From contig NZ_JAMQPR010000001.1 in the NCBI RefSeq assembly GCF_026151345.1, forward strand, positions 2,738,676 through 2,802,675: a stretch of 64,000 bases of DNA, written 5' to 3'. The notes under the pieces are model-generated. The model was not told the DNA's origin and searched no databases. It saw only the letters and a program-made list of their open reading frames with translations. Source of the DNA: Leptospira paudalimensis. GTDB taxonomy: Bacteria; Spirochaetota; Leptospiria; Leptospirales; Leptospiraceae. Below, in pieces: positions 36,738 to 46,025 of this stretch. Every line of letters starts with the position of its first letter. The first letter of the stretch is position 1. A program made the translations under genes and the position numbers.

Positions 36738-37196
36738 TCAGTTGATAGGGCGACCAAACACTCGTTCGACGGTTTCGAATCGAATTTGGATTTGGTCGTT
36801 AGGTCCTACCTTTACCCCTTTTTTCATCTGCGCGGAATCAATTCGTTCCCCATTCACATACACCACCCAACCTGCATCCCAAGAATTTCGGATTCCATTC
36901 ACTTCCATAATTTCTTCTGTACGATTGGTAGAGATAAACCTCATGGAAGGATCTTCGTTTTTGGACAATTCTGCAAGAAGGAATAATAAATCCTTTCGAT
37001 CAAATAAAGACGATGGTATGGACTTGGTTTCTTCATAGTCCTTTGACAAAAATTGAATTTGGATTTCTGGTTCTTTTGATTTATGGGAAGAACGAGTGAG
37101 TTTACAATTTCCAATTGAGAATACAAACAATCCCAGTAATACACTGAGTTGAAACGAATGCGCAAAATGTTTGGTCATTGTTTTAGAACGAATCAC
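36738..37196 (-). CDS. DUF4430-like lipoprotein
   Basis: A roughly 150-residue protein. The start may be GTG at 37196, overlapping the previous stop, or ATG at 37178. A signal peptide (FQLSVLLGLFVFSIGNC) ends in a lipobox. The domain EIMEVNGIRNSWDAGWVVYVNGERIDSAQMKKGVKVGPNDQIQIRF resembles the DUF4430/transcobalamin C-terminal-like fold, with its W-x-V-Y-V-N-G motif. Such domains sit on surface or transport proteins, with function mostly unknown. It is the last gene of the minus-strand run that begins at the FGGY kinase. Confidence 0.65.
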   Translation of the reverse strand: MIRSKTMTKHFAHSFQLSVLLGLFVFSIGNCKLTRSSHKSKEPEIQIQFLSKDYEETKSIPSSLFDRKDLLFLLAELSKNEDPSMRFISTNRTEEIMEVNGIRNSWDAGWVVYVNGERIDSAQMKKGVKVGPNDQIQIRFETVERVFGRPIN

Positions 37197-38122
37197 TTCT
37201 TTTCATTTCTCTCAAAAGCATATACCAATCCTTGTGCATTCAAATTCACATCCAATCGTAAGAGGGACCAGTCTTTCTCAGTGAGGGTGACAGAATTTCG
37301 ATTGGCCAAAGATTGGATCATCATTTCCACCTGTTTTTCCATAAAGGGAAGTCGATTTTCTTTTGGCACTTGTTTGAGTTCGAGGATGGCATTCTGGCAG
37401 AGATGTAAGCCAATTTTTAAATCTTCGGCGCATTGTTTTAGATTTTGGATCTCACCAAAATGTGTCAGATAACAAACGCTAGCTCCAGTTCCTAAAATTA
37501 AATCAATGGAATGAATGGCTTCTTTGGCATCAAAGTCTGTTGGGGTTGTGGTAGGAAAAATAAATGATTTTCCGTTTTCCAAGTGTGGGTAAGAGATTCC
37601 AAACGAATCTCCTGTAAAAACACCATTTAGTTTTTTGTCATAAATACAAAAGTGGTGATTGGCATGACCCTTGGTATAAATGAACTCGAAACTATGGCCT
37701 TTCCAATCCAAAAATTCACCATCTTCCATCACACGCACTCTTTCTTTGGGAATGGGTTTGATCTCACCATATAATTTATGAAAATTTTCTTTTCCATAAA
37801 CAGAGGTTGCACTTTTGATGAGAAGGCTTGGGTCGATCAAATGTTTAGCAGTTTTGGGATGTGCCAGTAACACTGCATTTGGACAAGATTCAAGTAGTGC
37901 CCAAGCCCCACCCGCATGGTCCAAATGGACATGTGTGACAATGATATAATCTAAGTTTGATGGACTGACTTTTTGTTTGTCCATCACAGAAAGGATTTTT
38001 GGAATCGCATGGGTTGTATTGGTTTCAACAACAATCCCATGCCCTTCTTCTTCGATGAGATAAGCAGAAGCAACTTGTTTTAGATCAGCGTATTCTGTAT
38101 CAATGGTGGTAAAAGTGCCCAT
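37193..38122 (-). CDS. MBL-fold metallo-hydrolase
   Basis: A 309-residue metallo-beta-lactamase-fold protein. The THVHLDHAGG motif and the later LAHPKTAKHL, TKGHANHHFCIY and FTGDSFGISYPH supply the metal ligands. Such enzymes include glyoxalase II, lactonases and phosphodiesterases. No signal peptide is visible. The gene follows GlpD after about 60 bases and overlaps the DUF4430 gene by four bases. The reaction is not known; being in the TetR-controlled run suggests a role in that pathway. Confidence 0.75.
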   Translation of the reverse strand: MGTFTTIDTEYADLKQVASAYLIEEEGHGIVVETNTTHAIPKILSVMDKQKVSPSNLDYIIVTHVHLDHAGGAWALLESCPNAVLLAHPKTAKHLIDPSLLIKSATSVYGKENFHKLYGEIKPIPKERVRVMEDGEFLDWKGHSFEFIYTKGHANHHFCIYDKKLNGVFTGDSFGISYPHLENGKSFIFPTTTPTDFDAKEAIHSIDLILGTGASVCYLTHFGEIQNLKQCAEDLKIGLHLCQNAILELKQVPKENRLPFMEKQVEMMIQSLANRNSVTLTEKDWSLLRLDVNLNAQGLVYAFERNEKK

Positions 38123-38181
38123 ACTCGTACAGTATGATCAAAAGAACCACTTTGTCAGCTTAATTTCTATTCGCAAACCCT

Positions 38182-39786
38182 TCAAACGGGAAGTCGTAAC
38201 CTGTCTTCAATCGATTTTGTTTCTTCTTCAATTTGTGACTTTGACCAACCCCATTCCTTGGCAACAACTTGTAAAATTTTCTCCATAGATTCCTTGGGAA
38301 GGAGACCAAGTGTTCCAAGCCCCGTACGACGCAAAAAAATGTCAGATAAGGTTTTGGCCATTTCAAATCGAATCGCATACACAACTTCAGCAAGGATCTC
38401 TCCATCTTCATTTAAAACTGTGCTTAAATTTGGATCCACTTTCACAATGGATAAAATTGTTTCGTATTCTAAACCATAATGGCGAATGAGGTAATCAATC
38501 GTTTGTGGCAAAAATCTTTTGTGTTTTTCTTTTGCTTCAGCAATAAAAGATTCAATATCGAGGATATGACTCCCATATAAATGTTGTTTGGCGGATATAC
38601 TTATACCTGATTGTTTTTTTATTTTTTTCTGGATGGAACGAAAGATCGTTTCAGCAAACTGACGGCTTGTTGTGTATTTGCCTCCTGCTGCTGTGATGAG
38701 TCCATCAATTCCATCTCTTACATGGTCATACAATTCTGATCTCCTTGAAGCAGAATAGGTATCATCACTGGACTCGGCAAGTGGCCGTAACCCACCATAG
38801 GCAAATAAAACATCATCAAGTGTTAGTTTTTCCTTTAAATGAGATGTTTGATTGATATAATCAAGAAATTCCAAGATACTTTCCCTAGTGAGTTTCCAAT
38901 CTTCCACCTTACCAAAGTAAGACTTTTCTGTTGGCCCGATCATAGAATGGCCTCGCCATGGAGCAAAACTAAAATGACCTTTGTCACCTACAAACAAAGT
39001 CATAATGGGTGTAACTTGTTTTGTGATGAGGTAAATCCCTTCGGAACGTTGTTTTGGGAAACCTGTTTCTGTTTTTTTTGATTTAGCCAATACATCTTGG
39101 CTCCATGGTCCGGATGCATTGATCGTAACTTGGGAATGGATCGTAACTTCCTTTTTTGTGATCATGTCCATAGCGGTCACACCTACTACACGACTTCCTT
39201 CCCATAACAATTCTTTCACTTCTGTATAATTGGATATTTTCCCCCCATACAAAACAGCAGATTTCAGAAAACTAAGAGTTAATCGTTCTGGACTTAGGCA
39301 AATGGCATCGTAAAAATAAGCGGCGTCTTCATAATCACCTAAATTTTGTTTGAGGAGTTTTTCTCGTTTTAGGTATTTATGATTCGGAATTTTTTTAGAC
39401 TTATCCCAAGTCCAAGTTTTATCAAAAGACAAAAGGTCGTAGACAAACAAACCAAGTCTTGCAATGAATCCTGGTTTTGGAAGGACCATGGCATACGGAT
39501 ACACCAAGTTAGGTGCAATGTTTGATAAATTCCTTCTTTCTTTTAATGCTTCTCTGACAAGTCCAATTTCAAATTGTTTTAAATACCGAAGACCACCATG
39601 GATGAGTTTTCCTGTTGCGGCAGAAGTGGCGCCACCAAAGTCTTTTTTTTCTAATAAACAAACAGTATAACCTCGGCTAGCCACCTCATAAGCGAGTGTC
39701 GCCCCAGTAATCCCACCACCGATAATGGTAACATCAAAGGACTCTCCATCATAAGTTTCAATGAATCGATTTAACTTCAGAGTCAA
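38182..39786 (-). CDS. glpD: Glycerol-3-phosphate dehydrogenase (FAD-dependent, GlpD type)
   Basis: A protein of about 534 residues. I place the start at TTG 39786, with a GGGAGG ribosome binding site 6 bases upstream; it overlaps the APH-like gene stop as TTGA. The longer ATG frame (39810) lacks a ribosome binding site. The FAD site is DVTIIGGGITGATLAYEVASRGY, and the family signature GGLRYLKQFEIGLVREALKER follows. The C-terminal domain includes LYGSHILDIE and DIFLRRTGLGTLG. It oxidises sn-glycerol-3-phosphate to dihydroxyacetone phosphate and feeds electrons to the quinone pool. Confidence 0.88.
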   Translation of the reverse strand: MTLKLNRFIETYDGESFDVTIIGGGITGATLAYEVASRGYTVCLLEKKDFGGATSAATGKLIHGGLRYLKQFEIGLVREALKERRNLSNIAPNLVYPYAMVLPKPGFIARLGLFVYDLLSFDKTWTWDKSKKIPNHKYLKREKLLKQNLGDYEDAAYFYDAICLSPERLTLSFLKSAVLYGGKISNYTEVKELLWEGSRVVGVTAMDMITKKEVTIHSQVTINASGPWSQDVLAKSKKTETGFPKQRSEGIYLITKQVTPIMTLFVGDKGHFSFAPWRGHSMIGPTEKSYFGKVEDWKLTRESILEFLDYINQTSHLKEKLTLDDVLFAYGGLRPLAESSDDTYSASRRSELYDHVRDGIDGLITAAGGKYTTSRQFAETIFRSIQKKIKKQSGISISAKQHLYGSHILDIESFIAEAKEKHKRFLPQTIDYLIRHYGLEYETILSIVKVDPNLSTVLNEDGEILAEVVYAIRFEMAKTLSDIFLRRTGLGTLGLLPKESMEKILQVVAKEWGWSKSQIEEETKSIEDRLRLPV

Positions 39787-40631
39787 ATGTTCCCTCCCTT
39801 CGCGAGCCAAACTTTGATTTGGTGTTTTAAATTCTCCCTTTCGCTAACGATGTCCCAAAGTCCGAGTCGTAAAACAAGGGAAGATAACCTCCAACGGTTT
39901 AGATCCGTATCGGTAATGCCACTCAAACGTTTGTAAGCTTTAAGATACCCACTTAAGATGAACTTTCGAATGAGAGTATAAAAAAGTATTTTAAGTTTTG
40001 GAGTTCCTGGCCATAACTCTGCATCTGTAAATAAAAGATTCGTGAAGGAAACATCCGCACAAGGATTCCCTTTTGCAGCAGTCATCCAATCGATGACAAT
40101 CCGATCCTTACCCTTTACGATGACATTTTCTGGGTGAAAATCCAAATGGAGAACAGATTCTCCATCTGGTAAGTTTTTGATGTATTCACGAATGTTTTTT
40201 TTCTCTTCTTCACTGAGAAACTCCAAAGGTTTTGCCGCCAAACAATCGTTTAAAATATCTTTGATATCTATTAGTTTTTCTGTTTTTGTTTGGTGGATTT
40301 GGAAGTGTAAGTTCGCTAATGTCTTTGCAATGCGGAAAAGTTCGATTGGATTTTTGTCAGGCAATTTTGTGAGAGAGATACCTTCCAAACGATCAAAGAT
40401 AATTCCCAATCGTTCTCCGACTTTTACCTTTCCATAACATTGCATTTTTGTGACCTGCAAACGACTCACTTCTAATGTGTTTTCATATTCAGCTTCAATT
40501 TCTTTTGGATTTGCCGCAGGGAAAAAAAGTTTTAAGACTTGGTTGTTGGGTAATGAGTATAAATCGGCTGACCTACCGATTGCAAAGGGAACACCCAAAT
40601 TTTCTTTGTTTAGTTCTATAAATGAGTTCAT
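39783..40631 (-). CDS. Aminoglycoside/choline-kinase-fold phosphotransferase
   Basis: A 282-residue protein-kinase-like phosphotransferase. The Brenner motif HLDFHPENVIV and the metal-binding VIDWMTAAKGNP are intact. An N-lobe Lys is likely at VLKLFFPA, and LANLHFQIH follows. This fold includes choline/ethanolamine kinase, thiamine kinase, fructosamine kinase and antibiotic kinases. Resistance is unlikely from the setting: it sits between an FGGY kinase and GlpD in a catabolic run. I infer a small amino-alcohol or sugar substrate. It overlaps GlpD by four bases. Confidence 0.7.
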   Translation of the reverse strand: MNSFIELNKENLGVPFAIGRSADLYSLPNNQVLKLFFPAANPKEIEAEYENTLEVSRLQVTKMQCYGKVKVGERLGIIFDRLEGISLTKLPDKNPIELFRIAKTLANLHFQIHQTKTEKLIDIKDILNDCLAAKPLEFLSEEEKKNIREYIKNLPDGESVLHLDFHPENVIVKGKDRIVIDWMTAAKGNPCADVSFTNLLFTDAELWPGTPKLKILFYTLIRKFILSGYLKAYKRLSGITDTDLNRWRLSSLVLRLGLWDIVSERENLKHQIKVWLAKGGNI

Positions 40632-40649
40632 TTCAATACCTGCTTTGAC

Positions 40650-42248
40650 TTAAGAATTGAGAATCGCAAAATGTTTTTGATTCGTTTTGTATAAATTTTT
40701 AAACACAGAAAAGTTTTTATCATACACAGGTTTTAAATCTGGATTGGGAAACCAAGTTTTATCGACAGGGATCATTCGTTTGATGTCCTCGTATGTTTTG
40801 ATTTTCCCAAGTCCCAAGGCAACGATTGCTGCTGCTCCAATTGCGCCTACGTTTTCCGGATGGACAACACGTTCGATGGTTTTCCCTGTGATATCAGCTA
40901 ACATTTGACAGATGAAATCTGAACGAGCAACTCCTCCCACAAATCGAATGGTTTTTGAAGTAGGAACTTTTGTATCGGATAACTCCAAAATCCATCGTTT
41001 GTGGAACAATATCCCTTCAATCACAGCTCGGATCAAAATTCGTTTTCCTGTATGCAAACTGATATTAAAAAAGATCCCTCTTGCCTTTGGATCTTCAAAC
41101 GGACATCGATTTCCATGTAACCAAGGTGTAAAGATCACACCCTGCGAACCAGGTTCTGTATCTCTTATGGAATCAAACATAAACTCAAATAAACTCGCGT
41201 AAATGGCATCAGGGCCATCGGTGATTTTCTTTTTTTCTAAGTACAAATCGATTTCATCCAATGCCAAATGGTCTTTCACCCATTGTAAACATTTGCCTGA
41301 TGTTTCTTGTTCTCCGAAATAATTATAATACCCTTCACGACTTCCGACAATCGAAGCAATTCTAGCATTGATATCAACTGTCCTTTTTTTTGTAACAGTA
41401 CCAATCCATCCAGATGTCCCTGCGTAAATATGGGTGTCTCCCTCTGAAACAGCACCTGCTCCCACTCCAATGAGAGATGCATCCCCTCCACCACCAAACA
41501 CAGGTGTACCGGTCTTTAGTCCTAAAAACTCTGCTGCTTCGTTTGTGAGTCCTCCCACTTTTTCTTCGGCATTGATGAGTTTTGGCAAATGTTCCTTGCG
41601 GACACCAAATAACTTACAAAGGAATGGACTCCAGTTCCCTTTACCTTTTCTAGAATTATATAAAAATGTAGCAAAAGCAGAATCTCTTGTCATCACTGCT
41701 TGGTTTGTACACCTAGCGATCAAATATTCTTTGACATCAAACCACCATCTCACCTTACTAAAGTTATCTGGTTCATTTTTTTCCACCCATTTGTATTTCC
41801 AAATTGGATCTTTTACACTTGCTGCAACTGCACCCGTAATCCAGAGAGACACCAATAGTTTAAACGCGTTAATACCTTCCACTTTCAATCCATGTTCTAT
41901 CCCTGCTTTCATTTCTTTTGTCGCCCTTTGGTCCATATAACTCATCACATTTCGGACAGGGCGAAATCTTTCGTCTACAAGCACTAGGCCTTGCATTTGT
42001 GAACAAAAGGAAATGCCTTGGATGTTTTGGTTGGATACTTTCGCTTCGTTTAACACAAGTTCTGTTGTGAAGCGCATTGCCTGCCAAAAATCCTCTGGAT
42101 TTTGTTCGGCTCCTCCATTTGGCAAAAGTTGGATGGGGTATTCTTTTGAGGCTGATGCCAAAAGAGTGAGGGACGAGGTCATCTGAAATAGGCAGGTTTT
42201 CACCCCTGTGGTGCCAATGTCATAGGCTAAGATACAGTCTGAATCCAT
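40650..42248 (-). CDS. FGGY-family carbohydrate kinase
   Basis: About 532 residues from the ATG at 42248, with GGAG upstream; the longer frame adds an implausible leader. The phosphate-binding ACTIN-like start is ILAYDIGTTGVKTCLFQ, with MDQRATKEM, FGGGGDASLIGVGAGAVSEG, IYAGTSGWIG and FVGGVARSDFICQMLADITG following. Members phosphorylate glycerol, xylulose, gluconate or similar. The sequence is nearer the xylulokinase/gluconokinase group than classic GlpK, though GlpD downstream makes a glycerol-type substrate conceivable. A TetR-type palindrome lies 100 bases upstream. Confidence 0.8.
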   Translation of the reverse strand: MDSDCILAYDIGTTGVKTCLFQMTSSLTLLASASKEYPIQLLPNGGAEQNPEDFWQAMRFTTELVLNEAKVSNQNIQGISFCSQMQGLVLVDERFRPVRNVMSYMDQRATKEMKAGIEHGLKVEGINAFKLLVSLWITGAVAASVKDPIWKYKWVEKNEPDNFSKVRWWFDVKEYLIARCTNQAVMTRDSAFATFLYNSRKGKGNWSPFLCKLFGVRKEHLPKLINAEEKVGGLTNEAAEFLGLKTGTPVFGGGGDASLIGVGAGAVSEGDTHIYAGTSGWIGTVTKKRTVDINARIASIVGSREGYYNYFGEQETSGKCLQWVKDHLALDEIDLYLEKKKITDGPDAIYASLFEFMFDSIRDTEPGSQGVIFTPWLHGNRCPFEDPKARGIFFNISLHTGKRILIRAVIEGILFHKRWILELSDTKVPTSKTIRFVGGVARSDFICQMLADITGKTIERVVHPENVGAIGAAAIVALGLGKIKTYEDIKRMIPVDKTWFPNPDLKPVYDKNFSVFKNLYKTNQKHFAILNS

Positions 42249-42346
42249 GGAATCTCCGTCGCTCTTGGGAAACATTGTCCCAGTTTTCACCAATTTCAGG
42301 CCATGGTTGCCATTTTTTGGAGTTTTTATGGCAAGAAAGCAAAAAA

Positions 42347-42362
42347 GTGAGTGATCACTCAC
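42347..42362. promoter_or_regulatory. TetR-type operator between the FGGY kinase and the MFS gene
   Basis: GTGAGTGATCACTCAC is a perfect 16-bp palindrome in the divergent control region between 42248 (minus) and 42498 (plus). Its GAGTGA core recurs in the 44456-44489 palindrome next to the tetR-like gene. The site is likely bound by that regulator. Confidence 0.7.
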
Positions 42363-42404
42363 AAGGATTTAGTAGGATCAGCTCCGTTGGCAATCGATTT
42401 TTGA

Positions 42405-42446
42405 TCCCCCGAGTTCTTTTCCGACAGGAGAGTCCCAATCGGGGGA
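42405..42446 (+). other. Leader hairpin ahead of the MFS gene
   Basis: TCCCCCGA and TCGGGGGA are perfect eight-base inverted arms 26 bases apart in the presumed leader of the MFS transporter, 50 bases before its start. It may form an mRNA stem. No riboswitch family is recognised. Confidence 0.4.
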
Positions 42447-42497
42447 ACAGGGTTTTTGAAACTTAGTGTTGCCATCGGGATTAAGGGAGAAAGACGT

Positions 42498-43703
42498 ATG
42501 AGCCAAATGCCAGTAAAAGTGTATGGATACCGTTGGGTGGTATTATTTGCCTACGTGGTGATCACAGCGACCATCTGCTTGCAATGGTTGTCTTTTGCTC
42601 CCATTGCCAGAGAAGCAAAAGAGTTTTATATGGTGTCCCCTCTGCAAATTGATCTTTTGTCTTTGGTGTTTTTAGCTGTTTTTGTTTTCATCGCCATCCC
42701 TGCCTCGTATGTGATTGATACCTATGGAATCAAAATTGGTGTTGGCTTCGGCGCAATTTTAACAGGCGTTTGTGGGTTACTGAAAGGGATGTATGCTTCG
42801 GAGTATGCAGTGGTCCTCATTTGCCAATTGGGTCTTGCCATTGCCCAACCTTTCTTACTCAATGCAGTGACAAAAATTAGTGTATTGTGGTTTCCTATCC
42901 ACGAACGTGCCACTTCCGTTGCCTTAGGAACTCTCGCCCAGTTCCTCGGAATCATCCTTGTGATGATCCTAACTCCCATCCTCTTACACAGTGGAAACAC
43001 GATCCCTGAAGTGATGATGTTGTATGGGTTTGTTTCTATGGCGAGTGCGATTCTTTTTTTACTCCTCGTAAGAGAAAAACCTCCCACCTCACCAAGTACA
43101 CACGGCGAAGACCATGAACTCTCCTTTCTCGATGGGATTCGTTTTTTATGGAAACAAGCTGACATGAAAAAGATTCTATTTTTGTTTCTCATAGGTCTTG
43201 GTGTGTTTAATGCTGTGAGTACTTGTATCGATCAGATTTGTGAAATCAAAGGTTTAAACACAGAAGAGTCAGGACTTGTGGGTGGTGTGATGCTCATCGC
43301 AGGGATCTTTGGTGGCATTTTTGTTCCTCCCCTCTCTGACAAATTCCAAAAACGAAAACTTTTTTTAGTCATCGCAATGGTTGGTTTTTTAGTAGGACTC
43401 TCTGTTTTTGTTTTGTTCCAAGGGTTTATCCCGTTACTCATTGGATCGGTAGTGATTGGATTTTTTTTACTGGGGATTGGCGCACCCATTGGATTCCAAT
43501 ACTGTGCAGAGATCACATCCCCTGCCCCAGAGTCCACCTCACAAGGGTTACTTCTCCTTGTAGGCCAAGTCTCAGGGATTGTGTTTATCTTAGGGCTTAA
43601 TTTTTTTGGAATGGTATCGTTTTTATATGTGTTACTTGCGTTAACAGTACTAACACTGGCACTTGTCTTCCAATTGAAAGAAAGTCCGTTTATGGAACCC
43701 TAA
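42498..43703 (+). CDS. MFS transporter, FLVCR/DIRC2-like
   Basis: A 401-residue, 12-helix major facilitator from the ATG at 42498 (AGGGAGA upstream). It opens with YGYRWVVLFAYVVITATICLQWLSFAPIA, then PASYVIDTYGIKIG, LAIAQPFLLNAVTKISVLWFP and ERATSVALGTLAQFLG. These resemble the FLVCR group. Animal FLVCR1/2 are known to move choline and ethanolamine, which would fit the kinase and aminotransferase nearby, but the match rests on pattern only. Its stop overlaps the opposing tetR-like stop by four bases. Confidence 0.75.
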   Translation: MSQMPVKVYGYRWVVLFAYVVITATICLQWLSFAPIAREAKEFYMVSPLQIDLLSLVFLAVFVFIAIPASYVIDTYGIKIGVGFGAILTGVCGLLKGMYASEYAVVLICQLGLAIAQPFLLNAVTKISVLWFPIHERATSVALGTLAQFLGIILVMILTPILLHSGNTIPEVMMLYGFVSMASAILFLLLVREKPPTSPSTHGEDHELSFLDGIRFLWKQADMKKILFLFLIGLGVFNAVSTCIDQICEIKGLNTEESGLVGGVMLIAGIFGGIFVPPLSDKFQKRKLFLVIAMVGFLVGLSVFVLFQGFIPLLIGSVVIGFFLLGIGAPIGFQYCAEITSPAPESTSQGLLLLVGQVSGIVFILGLNFFGMVSFLYVLLALTVLTLALVFQLKESPFMEP

Positions 43704-44353
43704 CCGCCTAAGGCACGTCTGATGAATTTCATGACAGCTTTGACAACTGCTTCATCATCTTCAAATACGCCTTCCCCCAAATAAATTTTCATGCGTTCTT
43801 TGTAATACACGGTGGCATAAGAAAACTGTAAGGTCATAAAGATATTATCGAGTAAAAAAGCCGACAGGTTACTATCCACATCACTGGCAATGGTTCCTTC
43901 TTGTTTGGCTGCGCTAATCATATCGATATAACATTTTGCTGATAAGGATTCCAATTCACCTGACAGGCGTGTGATGAGTTCATAATTACTTTCCGTTGTC
44001 ATTTCATTGTACAATCGGATGATGTCTTGGTTCATGCGAGAATGGTTTTGGATGATCCTTACAATCTTTTCCACCTTCCCAAAAAAATCCAAATCCATAG
44101 ACAATACGGTTTCTAAGGTTTTTTCCAATTGGGTGATCCCATAATCGACCACGGTTAAGAAAAAATCCTCTTTGGTTTCGAAGTATTTGTAGAGAGAACC
44201 TACACTAATCCCCGCTTTTTGGGCGATGGTATTGGTATTGGCGCTTGTGAAACCACGGTTGGCAAATTCTGAGATGGCTATGGATAAAATTCGATTCCGT
44301 TTTTCTTCCGAAATCCGTTCGAAACTTTCATTAAAGTGTTTTGTATCAGCCAT
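43700..44353 (-). CDS. TetR-family transcriptional regulator
   Basis: About 217 residues from the ATG at 44353 (AGGAAG six bases upstream). The N-terminal HTH is ILSIAISEFANRGFTSANTNTIAQKAGISVGSLYKYFETKEDFF, in the standard TetR form. The C-terminal ligand domain has no recognisable specificity and includes LETVLSMDLDFFGKVEKIVRI and a TetR_C-like helix bundle. It is divergent from the aminotransferase gene across a region with a 34-bp palindrome, so it probably regulates itself and that gene, and the FGGY/MFS promoters. Confidence 0.85.
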   Translation of the reverse strand: MADTKHFNESFERISEEKRNRILSIAISEFANRGFTSANTNTIAQKAGISVGSLYKYFETKEDFFLTVVDYGITQLEKTLETVLSMDLDFFGKVEKIVRIIQNHSRMNQDIIRLYNEMTTESNYELITRLSGELESLSAKCYIDMISAAKQEGTIASDVDSNLSAFLLDNIFMTLQFSYATVYYKERMKIYLGEGVFEDDEAVVKAVMKFIRRALGG

Positions 44354-44455
44354 ATGCATCTTCCTACCTATGAATGAAAAAAGGCTGGATTTCTCAAGGA
44401 AATTGAGCGCAATTCCAAAAGAATCTCAGAAACTTTCTAAATTTTCCATTTCCTT

Positions 44456-44489
44456 CTTGACAATGAGTGATGACTCACTCATTGTCAAG
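44456..44489. promoter_or_regulatory. 34-bp operator in the tetR/aminotransferase divergent region
   Basis: CTTGACAATGAGTGA and TCACTCATTGTCAAG form perfect 15-base arms around TGAC. TTGACA on each strand lies at the outer edges and could serve as two face-to-face -35 boxes, though the matching -10 boxes are weak. The site is 30 bases before the aminotransferase start. Confidence 0.75.
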
Positions 44490-44517
44490 TAAAAGAACAC
44501 GGACGAGGAAACATCGT

Positions 44518-45984
44518 ATGGCCACAGGCTTTTCCATCAATGAATACCCTAATGTAGACCAAGTTTACAAAGACTTGCGGAAATTAATTTCCCTGCCGAT
44601 CCGTTCCATTCGCAAAAACGAAATGGAAAACATCATCCAAAACTACTTTGAAACAAAATGTAGTAAGTCCAAGGCCATGATCACAAAGGCTTCGGAATAC
44701 ATCCCAGGTGGTGTCCAACACAACTTGTCTTTCAATTTTCCTTTCCCCCTTGTTTTTACCAAAGCAGCCGGTGCCTATTTATATGATTTGGATGGAAACA
44801 AATACATCGACTTTTTGCAAGCTGGTGGACCTACAGTCCTCGGCAGTAACCCCACAAGTGTTCGTAAAAAAGTAATCGAACTCTTAGATTCCACAGGACC
44901 AGTCACTGGTCTTTTCCATGAATACGAATACAAACTCGCTGAAAAAATTGTCGAACTTGTTCCTTCTGTGGAAATGTTTCGCATGTTAGGTTCTGGAACC
45001 GAAGCATGTATGGCTTCTATCCGAGTGGCAAGGCTTGCAACAAAGAAGAAAAACATCGTGAAGATGGGTGGAGCTTACCATGGATGGAGTGACCAACTTG
45101 CTTATGGCCTTCGGATCCCAGGCACAAGGCATTTTGAAGCCAATGGTGTCCCAAGATCGATTTTCAAATACACACAAGAATTTTATCCGAATGATTTGAA
45201 CTCACTCGAATCAGTCCTCAAACGGAATCGTTTTTTTGGTGGAACCGCAGCTGTTCTGATTGAACCTGTTGGCCCTGAAAGTGGAACAAGACCTCTTGAT
45301 AAAGATTTTAACAAAGGTGTCAGAGAACTTTGTAACAAATATGGTGCCTTACTTATTTTTGATGAAGTGGTAACCGCATTTCGCATTGGTCTTAGTGGAG
45401 CACAAGGGTACTTTGGTGTGGAACCTGATCTCACTGTCTTTGGAAAAGTTGTCGCTGGTGGTTATCCTTCTGCCGGTGGACTTGGTGGTAAAAGAGAATA
45501 CATGAAGTATGTATCTGCTGGACTACAAACGGGCACCAAAAAGGCGTTAATCGGTGGAACGATGGCAGCAAATCCACTCAGTTCCCTAGCTGGTTACTTT
45601 ACACTTTGTGAAATGGAAAAAACCAATGCCTGTGAAAAATCTGGGAGAGCTGGTGACCGCCTCACTAAGGGATTACAAAAACTCATCCAAAAATACAACC
45701 TACCCTTTGTTGCCTTCAACCAAGGTTCTATCTGTCATCTGGAAACCGTTGGTACGATGTTACTTGATATCGATATCAAGAAATTTTGGACCATCAAAAA
45801 AACCATTGCAGAAGCCCACAAACGCAAACATGCGATGGAAGAAATGGGAGCAGCTTACATGTCAGAAGGTCTTGTGACCCTTGCGGGAAGTAGGTTGTAT
45901 ACAAGTGCTGCTGATACGGATGCAGTGATTGATGATGCACTCAAACGGTTTGACCGAGTTTTCCAAAAAGTGGAAGGGGTATAG
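44518..45984 (+). CDS. Class III aminotransferase, glutamate-1-semialdehyde aminomutase-like
   Basis: A 488-residue PLP enzyme from the ATG at 44518 (GACGAGGAA upstream). About 70 N-terminal residues are unusual. The fold follows: YIPGGVQHNL, YLYDLDGNKYIDF, GGPTVLGSNP, GSGTEACMASIRVAR, GGAYHGWSDQ, ALLIFDEVVTAFRIG (PLP Asp), and VFGKVVAGGYPSAGGLGGKR with the likely Schiff-base Lys. It resembles HemL but has GSNP in place of GHNP and an extension, so it is a paralogue and not the heme enzyme. Class III relatives include ethanolamine-phosphate phospho-lyase. The substrate is unknown. Confidence 0.8.
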   Translation: MATGFSINEYPNVDQVYKDLRKLISLPIRSIRKNEMENIIQNYFETKCSKSKAMITKASEYIPGGVQHNLSFNFPFPLVFTKAAGAYLYDLDGNKYIDFLQAGGPTVLGSNPTSVRKKVIELLDSTGPVTGLFHEYEYKLAEKIVELVPSVEMFRMLGSGTEACMASIRVARLATKKKNIVKMGGAYHGWSDQLAYGLRIPGTRHFEANGVPRSIFKYTQEFYPNDLNSLESVLKRNRFFGGTAAVLIEPVGPESGTRPLDKDFNKGVRELCNKYGALLIFDEVVTAFRIGLSGAQGYFGVEPDLTVFGKVVAGGYPSAGGLGGKREYMKYVSAGLQTGTKKALIGGTMAANPLSSLAGYFTLCEMEKTNACEKSGRAGDRLTKGLQKLIQKYNLPFVAFNQGSICHLETVGTMLLDIDIKKFWTIKKTIAEAHKRKHAMEEMGAAYMSEGLVTLAGSRLYTSAADTDAVIDDALKRFDRVFQKVEGV

Positions 45985-46000
45985 GGAAACTTTTGACTGT

Positions 46001-46022
46001 AATATCATTTTTCGATGATATT
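46001..46022. terminator. Weak hairpin between convergent aminotransferase and mazF genes
   Basis: AATATCAT pairs with ATGATATT around a six-base loop. No U run follows on either strand. It lies after the aminotransferase stop and just past the mazF stop, so it could serve both directions. Confidence 0.3.
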
Positions 46023-46025
46023 CAA

